A DNA stretch of 5,406 bases. Origin: Bacteroidales bacterium UBA4417 (lineage in GTDB: Bacteria > Bacteroidota > Bacteroidia > Bacteroidales > UBA4417). Position numbers and translations under genes: made by a program. Shown here one piece after another: positions 1-5,216 of this stretch. The DNA is taken from the NCBI GenBank assembly GCA_002389705.1, contig DGQJ01000384.1, positions 1 through 5,406 on the forward strand, given 5' to 3'. The notes beneath the pieces are model-generated. The model was not told the DNA's origin and did no database searches. It saw only the letters and a program-made list of their open reading frames with translations. The number at the start of each line of letters is the position of its first letter. Positions within the stretch are counted from its first letter, which is position 1.

Positions 1-224
1 TGCCCTCGTTCGATATGGACCGCCGCGTAATTGCCAGCTACCCCGAAGACCATGTGCTGCTGAGCGGCTACTGCAATAAGGAAGAACTCCTGGGCAACTA
101 CGCTGCCATGGTATGGATGCGCAAAGGAAAAGGCAACCTGGTGGTATATGGATTCAGCCCGCAGTTCAGGGGCTCGGTGCCCGGAATTTATAAACTGCTA
201 TTTAACGGGCTGCTGCTTAAATAG
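1..224 (+). CDS. C-terminal end of a probable M14-family zinc carboxypeptidase-like protein (partial)
   Basis: This is the last 73 codons of a gene whose start lies left of the window. The first whole codon is at position 3 and the TAG stop is at 222-224. The readable protein contains YPEDHVLLSGY, then an AAMVWMRKGKGNLVVYGFSP stretch and QFRGSVPGIYKLLFNGLL. From memory, the pattern 'A(A)xVxxxxGKGxxxxFGFxPQxRxxxxGxxKLLFNxL' closes the large secreted M14 peptidase proteins of Bacteroidota and relatives, where a glutamine-amidotransferase-like C-terminal domain follows the peptidase domain. No catalytic residue (HxxE...H) is in view, so the M14 label rests only on this tail. An internal ATG at 15 is not the real start, because the frame is open to the window edge. 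No convincing terminator follows before the higBA promoter. Family confidence is moderate; the reading frame is secure. Confidence 0.68.
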   Translation, partial: PSFDMDRRVIASYPEDHVLLSGYCNKEELLGNYAAMVWMRKGKGNLVVYGFSPQFRGSVPGIYKLLFNGLLLK

Positions 225-264
225 AAAGGTTACCAGTACTAAACATGATGATTTTTACAAAATG

Positions 265-279
265 TTCCCATATTGGGAA
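265..279. promoter_or_regulatory. Inverted-repeat operator upstream of higBA (TTCCCA-TAT-TGGGAA)
   Basis: Six-base arms (265-270 and 274-279) are perfect reverse complements around a 3-base centre. The dyad ends 8 bases before the -7 box at 288 and covers the place where the -33 element should lie. HigA antitoxins of type II systems usually repress their own promoter by binding such dyads, so a protein sitting here would block the polymerase. The dyad and its position are seen; the binding by HigA is inferred. I noticed no second copy of the full dyad in the window. Confidence 0.65.
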
Positions 280-287
280 TTTATGAT

Positions 288-295
288 TATCTTTG
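288..295 (+). promoter_or_regulatory. Bacteroidota-type -7 promoter box of higBA (TATCTTTG)
   Basis: TATCTTTG matches the Bacteroidota primary-sigma -7 consensus TAnnTTTG exactly. The partner -33 TTTG expected 19-21 bases upstream is weak (GTTC/TTCC at about 264-268) and overlaps the operator dyad. Transcription would begin near 301-303, giving a 5' leader of only about ten bases before the higB ATG at 313. This supports 313 as the start, because longer versions of the reading frame would begin upstream of or inside the promoter. Confidence 0.65.
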
Positions 296-312
296 CATCA
301 TCATTCGTGCAT

Positions 313-609
313 ATGGATAGGATATTTGCAAAAAGTACGTTGAAAAACTTTTGGGAACAACATCCGGATTCTGAACAATACCTTAAGACCTGGTTCGATA
401 CGGCAATGAGTTCAAACTGGACCACGCCTAATGAAGTTAAGCAGACGTATGTTAATGCGAGTGTTCTGAAAGACAGTAGAATTGTTTTTAACATCAAAGG
501 CAATTCCTATCGGCTGGTGGCAAAATTCAACTTCCGGAAACAATGGATATTCATCAGTTTTATCGGAACTCATGTTGAATACGATAAAATAGATGCGAAC
601 ACGATTTAA
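313..609 (+). CDS. higB: HigB-family type II toxin (RelE-like mRNA interferase)
   Basis: A 98-residue protein of the HigB subgroup of the RelE/ParE toxin superfamily. Members bind the ribosome and cut translated mRNA, stopping growth when the labile antitoxin is lost. Seen in the sequence: N-terminal RIFAKSTLKNFWEQHPDSEQ (3-22); a central region with NASVLKDSRIVFNIKGNSYR (48-67); and a C-terminal FIGTHVEYDKIDANTI (83-98), the hallmark ending of this subgroup. Candidate catalytic or RNA-contact residues by family analogy are K62, R67, H87, Y90 and K92. Length is normal for the family and nothing is truncated. The frame is open further upstream (to an ATG at 148), but that stretch overlaps the preceding gene and the promoter, and family similarity begins at MDRIFAKS, so ATG 313 is chosen. 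Toxin-first order with the antitoxin 11 bases downstream is the usual hig arrangement. Expression is probably autorepressed through the dyad at 265-279. Confidence 0.93.
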   Translation: MDRIFAKSTLKNFWEQHPDSEQYLKTWFDTAMSSNWTTPNEVKQTYVNASVLKDSRIVFNIKGNSYRLVAKFNFRKQWIFISFIGTHVEYDKIDANTI

Positions 610-620
610 ACTTACCTGAC

Positions 621-989
621 ATGGAAATAAAACCAATAAAAACTGAAACTGACTATACGAACGCGCTGAAAAGGCTTGAAACCATTTTTAGTGCTGAAAT
701 CGGAACTACCGAAAGCGATGAAGCCGATGTGCTTGGTTTGCTGATTGATGAATATGAAAAAAAACATTATCCGATTGAAGCTCCTGATCCGATTGAAGCG
801 ATTAAAATAAGAATGGAAGAAATGCAACTTAAACAAATTGACCTGGTAAGTGAAATTGGAGGTAAGAGTCGTGTTTCCGAAATACTAAACCGAAAAAGAA
901 AACTTACCATTGAGATGATCCGGAAATTGACGATCAGATTAAACCTCTCAGCTGAATTATTAATCAATGATTATCATCTGTCAAGATAA
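621..989 (+). CDS. higA: HigA-family antitoxin, XRE-type helix-turn-helix autorepressor
   Basis: A 122-residue antitoxin partner of HigB, resembling the COG5499-type HigA proteins. Residues 1-57 form an acidic, helical N-terminal part containing EADVLGLLIDEYEKKHYPIE (34-53), expected to contact the toxin. Residues 58-113 form a lambda-repressor-like HTH: IEAIKIRMEEMQLKQIDLV supplies the first helices, GKSRVSEILNRKRKLT (81-96) carries the recognition helix and its basic end, and a closing helix ends LNLSAELLI. The protein should neutralise HigB by binding and, alone or in complex, repress the shared promoter. The gap from the higB stop is 11 bases, so the two are co-transcribed. The coding sequence is A-rich compared with the genes on either side, in line with horizontal acquisition (judged by eye). 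It looks full length and intact. Confidence 0.93.
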   Translation: MEIKPIKTETDYTNALKRLETIFSAEIGTTESDEADVLGLLIDEYEKKHYPIEAPDPIEAIKIRMEEMQLKQIDLVSEIGGKSRVSEILNRKRKLTIEMIRKLTIRLNLSAELLINDYHLSR

Positions 990-1143
990 AGTACGGATGC
1001 ATCAACACCTTTACCAATATCAGATGAAAGAGCAACCGGAAACTAAACACCAAGCTCATACATTGTAGTCATTAAAGTGTGGAATCCCGCAAAACGGCTA
1101 TTTGGCATCAAGGCAGAACATTAGTTTTTAGATTTAAGGCACG
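990..1143. other. Non-coding stretch after higA, no recognised gene
   Basis: There are 154 bases between the higA stop and the next terminator hairpin. I translated several frames on both strands and found only short, interrupted ones; the longest plus-strand fragment from an ATG at 1000 gives 24 unremarkable residues. No promoter matching TAnnTTTG, tRNA, or insertion-sequence end was found. It may be a long 3' untranslated region of the higBA transcript, or decayed DNA left by a cassette insertion. Neither can be proven from the window. Confidence 0.5.
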
Positions 1144-1176
1144 ACTTCCGGCACATTCCCGTTGCCGGAAGTTTTT
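1144..1176 (+). terminator. Rho-independent terminator downstream of higBA
   Basis: A perfect 10-base-pair stem, ACTTCCGGCA (1144-1153) with TGCCGGAAGT (1163-1172), encloses a 9-base loop and runs into five Ts (1172-1176). The T tract is on the plus-strand exit side only, so it acts on rightward transcription, that is the higBA message (or readthrough from the first gene). It also insulates the TolB-like gene that follows. Confidence 0.88.
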
Positions 1177-1198
1177 GCATAAAATCACCCGAAAACTT

Positions 1199-1213
1199 TG
1201 TTCTGGTTGAACA
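1199..1213. repeat. Short inverted repeat upstream of the TolB-like gene
   Basis: TGTTC (1199-1203) and GAACA (1209-1213) are perfect reverse complements around a 5-base centre, 54 bases before the ATG at 1268. It could be a regulator site, but arms this short arise by chance. No TAnnTTTG box was found between the terminator at 1176 and the gene start, so the promoter of this gene is not identified. Confidence 0.2.
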
Positions 1214-1267
1214 TTCCTGCTTTAAAATGCTTAGTATATTATATCAATTATAGACATTTTATTCAGT

Positions 1268-2308
1268 ATGAAAACTCCCCTCATTATTCTTCTGCTGTTT
1301 GCTGCAGTTACAGTTTCAGCCCAGGAAAAACACCTCAAAAACATAAAACAACTCACCTATGGAGGCGATAATGCCGAAGCCTATTTCAGCTTCGATGGTA
1401 AAAACCTTACCTTTCAGTGCAACAATCCTGCTTGGGGCCTGAAATGCGACCAGATTTTTGAACTCAATATCGCAAGGGCTGCCGCTGATTCAACCTACAG
1501 GCCTAACCAGATCAGTACCGGCATGGGGCGCACCACCTGCTCTTACTTTTTACCGGGCAACAAGCTGATTTTGTATGCTTCCACACACCTGGGTGGTAAG
1601 GACTGTCCGCCTAACCCCGAGCCGCGTGCCGATCATAAATACCTCTGGGCCATTTACCCCGAATTCGACATATTTGTGGCCGACCTTAAAGGCAACATTG
1701 TGAAACAGCTTACCAACACACCCGGTTACGATGCCGAAGCCACCGTTTCGCCCGATGGGAAAAAGATTGTGTTTACCTCAACCCGCAATGGCGACCTCGA
1801 TTTATACACCTGCGATATCGACGGCAAAAATGTAAAACAGGTTACCAACCAGTTGGGATACGATGGCGGCGCCTTCTTTTCGCCGGATAGTAAAAAACTT
1901 GTTTTCCGTGCATCGCGACCGAAAACACCTGAAGAAATCAAGGAATACAAAGAGTTGCTGGCCCAAAACCTGGTAATGCCCACCAATATGGAAATCTGCG
2001 TTTGCAATGTGGATGGCAGCGACTTCCGGCAGGTTACCCACCTGGGCAAAGCCAACTGGGCACCGTTCTTTACGCCCGACGGCAAAAAGATTATCTTTTC
2101 GAGCAACCACCAATCCTCCAAGGGATATGATTTTCACCTCTTTTTAGTGAACCTCGACGGCTCTGGTCTTGAGCAGGTTACAACCGAAAGTTATTTTAAC
2201 GCTTTCCCTATGTTTTCACCCGATGGCAAAAAGCTGGTATGGTCATCGAACCGCAACAACCACGACACCCGCGACACTAATTTGTTTATTGCCGACTGGG
2301 TAAAGTAA
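1268..2308 (+). CDS. Exported TolB-like PD40 six-bladed beta-propeller protein
   Basis: A 346-residue exported protein built of WD40-like PD40 repeats. Residues 1-18 are a signal peptide (MKTPLIILLLFAAVTVSA) with cleavage expected before Q19, so it should act in the periplasm or at the envelope. Six propeller repeats are visible, each with a 'QLT/QVT ... SPDGKKIVF'-like core: about 28-50, 91-105, 147-170, 191-214, 255-280 and 303-329. Unlike genuine TolB it has no separate N-terminal domain, and no tol/pal genes adjoin it. Conserved marks of its Bacteroidota-type subfamily include CDQIF (60-64), a GRTTCSYFLPG segment (87-97), DCPP (112-115), PGYDAEATVSPDGKKIVFTS (152-171) and the closing FIADW (340-344). 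Seven cysteines (51, 60, 91, 113, 182, 244, 246) suggest disulfide bonds after export. The molecular role of this subfamily is not known to me; a binding or scaffold role is likely and no catalytic motif is seen. It stands alone, bounded by terminators on both sides. Confidence 0.88.
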   Translation: MKTPLIILLLFAAVTVSAQEKHLKNIKQLTYGGDNAEAYFSFDGKNLTFQCNNPAWGLKCDQIFELNIARAAADSTYRPNQISTGMGRTTCSYFLPGNKLILYASTHLGGKDCPPNPEPRADHKYLWAIYPEFDIFVADLKGNIVKQLTNTPGYDAEATVSPDGKKIVFTSTRNGDLDLYTCDIDGKNVKQVTNQLGYDGGAFFSPDSKKLVFRASRPKTPEEIKEYKELLAQNLVMPTNMEICVCNVDGSDFRQVTHLGKANWAPFFTPDGKKIIFSSNHQSSKGYDFHLFLVNLDGSGLEQVTTESYFNAFPMFSPDGKKLVWSSNRNNHDTRDTNLFIADWVK

Positions 2309-2330
2309 GTCATGGCAAAAAACAGCAATC

Positions 2331-2361
2331 CGGGTGCAATTGTTTTTGTGCCCGTTTTTTT
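2331..2361 (+). terminator. Rho-independent terminator of the TolB-like gene
   Basis: CGGGTGCAA (2331-2339) pairs with TTGTGCCCG (2346-2354). The nine pairs include two adjacent G-U wobbles, and the stem encloses a 6-base loop. Seven Ts follow at 2355-2361. It begins 22 bases after the stop codon at 2308 and acts on rightward transcription, separating this gene from the AI-2E/radical SAM unit. Confidence 0.85.
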
Positions 2362-2473
2362 ATTGTCGCCGGGCCCTGAGGTTTTCGGCGCCAGGCTTAG
2401 TTGTTTATATTTCCTCTGTGAATAATTTGAATAAACAGTTCATAAGGCACCGACATGAAATTTTCATTTGGTG

Positions 2474-2505
2474 TTTGTGAAAAAGCTTTTTTTCATGTAG
2501 GTTTG
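2474..2505 (+). promoter_or_regulatory. Complete Bacteroidota sigma promoter (TTTG-N20-TAGGTTTG)
   Basis: A -33 TTTG at 2474-2477 is followed, after exactly 20 bases, by TAGGTTTG at 2498-2505. This matches the published Bacteroides-type consensus TTTG-N19-21-TAnnTTTG at every fixed base. Transcription should start near 2511, about 17 bases before the ATG at 2528. It is the natural promoter of the AI-2E-family gene and the tightly coupled radical SAM gene. The spacer includes a T7 run at 2487-2493. The region between the preceding terminator and this promoter (2362-2473) holds no gene. Confidence 0.82.
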
Positions 2506-2527
2506 TATTCTGTCAAATGTCATTCCG

Positions 2528-3625
2528 ATGAAACAAATTATAAAATACGCTGCCTACATCCTCCTGATTATCGTTGTGGGGTATATGGTATGGAGGTTCT
2601 CGTTCATGATTGTGTGGATGCTGATAGCTGCCGTAATTTCTTTTATCGGGCAACCCATTGTTCGGTTTTTCGATAAGGTTCACATCCGCAAATGGCATAT
2701 CCCGCATGCGCTGGGTACAGCCCTGGCATTGATCCTGATCGTGCTTATGTTTTTCGGGTTGATAGCCATTTTTGTGCCGCTTATCGTTAACCAGGCCGAA
2801 ACCATTTCGAAAATAGATGTAAGCCTGCTGGCCAAAAACCTGCAGGGGCCGCTCACTTTTATTGATGACGAATTTCATGCGCTGGGCATTATTCCGCATG
2901 GGCAAACGCTGCAGGATTTTATCGTGGTAAAGGCCAAATCGCTGGTAAATATTGGCAGTGTAACCTCGGTAATTAACAGTTTTTTCAGCGTGGCAGGTAC
3001 CGTTTTTGTAGGGATGGTTTCAGTGCTGTTTATTGCATTCTTTTTTATGAAGGATGAAAATATGTTCGAAGAAATATTACTGTTGTTTATTCCCGAAAAC
3101 CATCATGATGCAACCCGGAAAGTGATTGCCGACTCCAAAAACCTGCTAATGCGGTATTTTATCGGGGTATTGCTCGAGGTATTCTGCGTGATGATGATCA
3201 TCGCAGTGGGATTATGGATTTTCGGGGTTCAAAACGCGTTGCTCATCGGTTTCTTTGGCGGGGTGATGAACATCATCCCTTATCTCGGCCCGTTTATTGG
3301 AACAGTAATCGGGTTAACCCTTGGCATAACTGCAACGCTCGCTTCGGGCGCTTATGATATGCTTTTACCGGTGCTGGCTAAACTTTTGGGAGTTATACTT
3401 ACAGCGCATTTTATCGATAACAATTTACTGGTGCCTTTAATTTATTCAAAAAGTGTTAAAGCCCATCCGCTCGAAATATTTTTCGTCATCATTATGGGAG
3501 GAAGCCTGGCCGGCTTACTCGGGATGCTACTGGCAATACCGGTTTACACCGTGCTGAGGGTGATAGCAAAAGAATTCTTCCAGCAATTCAGGGTGGTGCA
3601 AAAGCTCACCGCCAAAATCGATTGA
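2528..3625 (+). CDS. AI-2E/PerM-family (UPF0118) membrane transporter
   Basis: A 365-residue polytopic inner-membrane protein of normal length for the AI-2E exporter/PerM family. Some members export autoinducer-2, others act in ion/proton antiport; the substrate here cannot be read from sequence. Hydrophobic segments lie at about 4-21, 25-41, 61-86, 151-174, 208-233, 236-275, 279-296 and 315-345, with a soluble loop at about 88-148. Family motifs are present: NIIPYLGPFIG (248-258), DNNLLVPLIYSKSVKAHPLE (297-316), GGSLAGLLGM (324-333) and AIPVY (336-340). The C-terminal tail is basic. The start is ATG 2528, about 17 bases behind the predicted transcription start. There is no Shine-Dalgarno sequence, as is usual in this phylum. 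The stop TGA (3623-3625) lies one base before the GTG of the radical SAM gene, so the two share a message. Nothing links it specifically to quorum sensing: no luxS or regulator is nearby. Confidence 0.93.
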   Translation: MKQIIKYAAYILLIIVVGYMVWRFSFMIVWMLIAAVISFIGQPIVRFFDKVHIRKWHIPHALGTALALILIVLMFFGLIAIFVPLIVNQAETISKIDVSLLAKNLQGPLTFIDDEFHALGIIPHGQTLQDFIVVKAKSLVNIGSVTSVINSFFSVAGTVFVGMVSVLFIAFFFMKDENMFEEILLLFIPENHHDATRKVIADSKNLLMRYFIGVLLEVFCVMMIIAVGLWIFGVQNALLIGFFGGVMNIIPYLGPFIGTVIGLTLGITATLASGAYDMLLPVLAKLLGVILTAHFIDNNLLVPLIYSKSVKAHPLEIFFVIIMGGSLAGLLGMLLAIPVYTVLRVIAKEFFQQFRVVQKLTAKID

Positions 3626-3626
3626 T

Positions 3627-4637
3627 GTGGGCCACCTGAAATACCTCCGGTACTATTCGCAAATGCTCGGCTCACTCAACCTGCGGCGGTTTTTCAACCT
3701 GCTCAGCGTCGAAACGGGCTTCATGTTGAGCAGGATCCTCCGGAAACCTGTGGTATTAGGAACTCCCTGGGCCGCATCAATTGAACCTACCACATCATGT
3801 AATCTCCGTTGCCCCGAATGCCCAACCGGCATGCGAACCCTTACACGTTCAAAAGGGAATATGGATCTGGATACGTTCCAGAAAATCCTCGGCAAACTTG
3901 CACCCGATCTGATTTATCTTACACTTTATTTCCAGGGCGAACCCCTCTTAAATCCTCATTTCACGGAGATGGTTCAAATGGCCCGTAAACGGAATATTTT
4001 TGTGGCTACTTCCACAAATGGTCACTTCCTCGATGATAAAAATGTAGACAAGATCATTAAAAGCGGCCTCAACCACCTGGTTATTTCACTCGATGGCTTC
4101 GACCAGCAAACCTATGAGCAGTACCGGGTGCAGGGCAATTTTCAAACTGTAATTGAAGGTATTCACCGGCTGGTTGCTGCCCGCAAAACCCTGAAATCGG
4201 ATGTTCCATTCATCGAACTGCAATTCCTGGTAATGCGTCACAACCAACACCAGCTTGATCAGGTGCGTGCATGGGCCAGGGAAGCGGGCATCGATAAACT
4301 TACGTTTAAATCGGTACAGGTCTATAATTTTGATAAAGCATCATCAATTATTCCAACCCTCGTAACAAAATCGCGTTACCGGCAACAGCCCGACGGCAGC
4401 TGGGAAATGGCAAAACATACCAGCAACCGCTGCCACCGCATCTGGAGCACTGTGGTGGTTACCTGGGATGGAAAGGTAGTTCCGTGTTGTTACGATAAAA
4501 ATGCAGATTTTCAAACCGGTAACCTGCTGGAAGAATCTTTATCGCTTATTTGGAAAAATCAATATTACTACGCTTTCCGGAGGCAGGTTTTAAAAGATCG
4601 TTCAGAAATTGAAATGTGCGGAAATTGTGGTGAATAG
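3627..4637 (+). CDS. Radical SAM protein with SPASM/Twitch-like C-terminal cluster domain, substrate unknown
   Basis: A 336-residue iron-sulfur enzyme that should cleave S-adenosylmethionine to a 5'-deoxyadenosyl radical. The CxxxCxxC cluster motif is CNLRCPEC (C58, C62, C65). FQGEP (102-106) is the SAM-binding GGE-like motif, and STNG (129-132) and ISLDG (153-157) are typical core strands. The C-terminal part carries C269-x12-G-x4-C287 followed by C288 and C331-xx-C334, the spacing of a four-cysteine Twitch-type auxiliary 4Fe-4S cluster, not a full seven-cysteine SPASM domain. The protein stops two residues after C334 (double stop TAG TAA), shorter than relatives I recall, which run on several residues past CxxC. 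The start is GTG 3627, one base after the AI-2E stop. The following LKYLRYY segment resembles family N-termini, so GTG is preferred over the in-frame ATG 3663 (residue 13). The substrate is unknown: no precursor peptide or partner enzyme is seen nearby. Confidence 0.9.
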   Translation: MGHLKYLRYYSQMLGSLNLRRFFNLLSVETGFMLSRILRKPVVLGTPWAASIEPTTSCNLRCPECPTGMRTLTRSKGNMDLDTFQKILGKLAPDLIYLTLYFQGEPLLNPHFTEMVQMARKRNIFVATSTNGHFLDDKNVDKIIKSGLNHLVISLDGFDQQTYEQYRVQGNFQTVIEGIHRLVAARKTLKSDVPFIELQFLVMRHNQHQLDQVRAWAREAGIDKLTFKSVQVYNFDKASSIIPTLVTKSRYRQQPDGSWEMAKHTSNRCHRIWSTVVVTWDGKVVPCCYDKNADFQTGNLLEESLSLIWKNQYYYAFRRQVLKDRSEIEMCGNCGE

Positions 4638-4686
4638 TAAACATATTCAGCATTTCCGGGGTTTAGTATCAAATACTTTATAAGTT

Positions 4687-5124
4687 ATGATCAAGAATTT
4701 CTTATCCGTCAATCCTTATGGAATTGATATGCTGAGCATTATCCGGGCTTTTGCCGGGGTTCTGATCCTGTTGCACGGGAAAGTTGTTTTCGACTCCCAG
4801 ATCATGAATGGAATGGCTGAATCCATGAGTAAAGAGATGGGAATGCCTTTCCCTGCACTTATGGCCTATCTCGCAAAAGGATCTGAATTTTTCGGGGGAT
4901 TGCTTTTTGCCCTCGGATTTTTAACCCGGGTGGTGTCGATTCCGCTGATAATTACTATGGTTGTAGCCGCTTTTGTGGCTCACCACGGGCAGATAACCGG
5001 AGATGGAGAGCACGCATTTTTATTCCTTCTCATTTTTGCAGCTTTCTTTTTCATTGGTTCAGGGAAGTGGAGTGTTGATTATCTTCTGAAAAGTTTAAAG
5101 AAAAAGAAAAGACGTTTTTTTTAA
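4687..5124 (+). CDS. DoxX-family small integral membrane protein
   Basis: A 145-residue four-helix membrane protein of the DoxX family. Hydrophobic segments lie at about 16-30, 56-78, 83-99 and 109-125. Family marks include IIRAFAGVLILLHG (18-31), EFFGGLLFALGFLTR (67-81) and a closing GSGKWSVD (124-131). Family members are linked with quinone or thiol redox steps in respiratory or stress contexts, but most are uncharacterised, and no reaction can be assigned here. The C-terminus is a strongly basic KKKKRRFF tail, consistent with a cytoplasmic end. The gene begins 49 bases after the radical SAM stop. That gap holds no convincing TAnnTTTG promoter (TACTTTAT at 4674-4681 is a poor match) and no terminator, only a short AGTAT-CAA-ATACT dyad at 4665-4677. 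It may therefore be the third gene of the unit begun at 2474, though less tightly coupled. Hairpins cover its stop codon. Confidence 0.88.
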   Translation: MIKNFLSVNPYGIDMLSIIRAFAGVLILLHGKVVFDSQIMNGMAESMSKEMGMPFPALMAYLAKGSEFFGGLLFALGFLTRVVSIPLIITMVVAAFVAHHGQITGDGEHAFLFLLIFAAFFFIGSGKWSVDYLLKSLKKKKRRFF

Positions 5125-5166
5125 ACCTTCCAAGGTTACCTATGCCTGGAAGTATTGTTTGTTTTC
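5093..5166 (+). terminator. Two adjacent hairpins at the doxX 3' end, probable terminator
   Basis: The first hairpin pairs GTTTAAAGAAAA (5093-5104) with TTTTTTTTAAAC (5115-5126): twelve pairs with one G-U wobble around a 10-base loop. It includes the doxX stop codon TAA (5122-5124). With no gap, a second hairpin follows: CTTCCA-a-GG (5127-5135, one bulged A) with CC-TGGAAG (5145-5152), then a T-rich but interrupted tract (TATTGTTTGTTTTC, 5153-5166). The second is the better terminator candidate for rightward transcription. On the minus strand no T tract follows it, so it is not an obvious terminator for the convergent ABC gene. The pairings are seen; function is inferred. Confidence 0.5.
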
Positions 5167-5216
5167 AGTAAGTGCAGCAAAAATAGACTGCAAATTCCCG
5201 GGTTATACACACTAAC

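Noticed and set aside
148..312. Upstream extension of the higB reading frame (from ATG 148 or ATG 283)
   Set aside because: It overlaps the end of the M14-like gene, the operator and the promoter box; family similarity begins only at MDRIFAKS (313).
255..836. Minus-strand open frames opposite higB and higA
   Set aside because: They resemble no family I know and are antisense shadows of the clearly recognised toxin and antitoxin genes.
1197..1230. TTTG (1197-1200) with TAAAATGC (1223-1230) as the promoter of the TolB-like gene
   Set aside because: The spacer is 22 bases and the second box matches TAnnTTTG poorly; not good enough to annotate.
1726..2137. Two long minus-strand open frames inside the TolB-like gene
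   Set aside because: They mirror the repeated PD40 codons on the other strand, lack recognisable motifs and have no promoter.
2455..2676. Possible 73-residue gene upstream of and overlapping the AI-2E gene
   Set aside because: It begins upstream of the promoter that serves 2528, overlaps the AI-2E gene in another frame and encodes no recognisable protein.
2513..2905. Minus-strand open frame of 130 codons opposite the AI-2E gene
   Set aside because: Its composition is low-complexity and rich in H, N and Q, as expected from reading hydrophobic membrane codons backwards; it is a shadow.
4665..4677. AGTAT-CAA-ATACT dyad before doxX as a terminator or operator
   Set aside because: The arms are five A/T-rich pairs with a 3-base loop and no T tract; a chance occurrence is likely.
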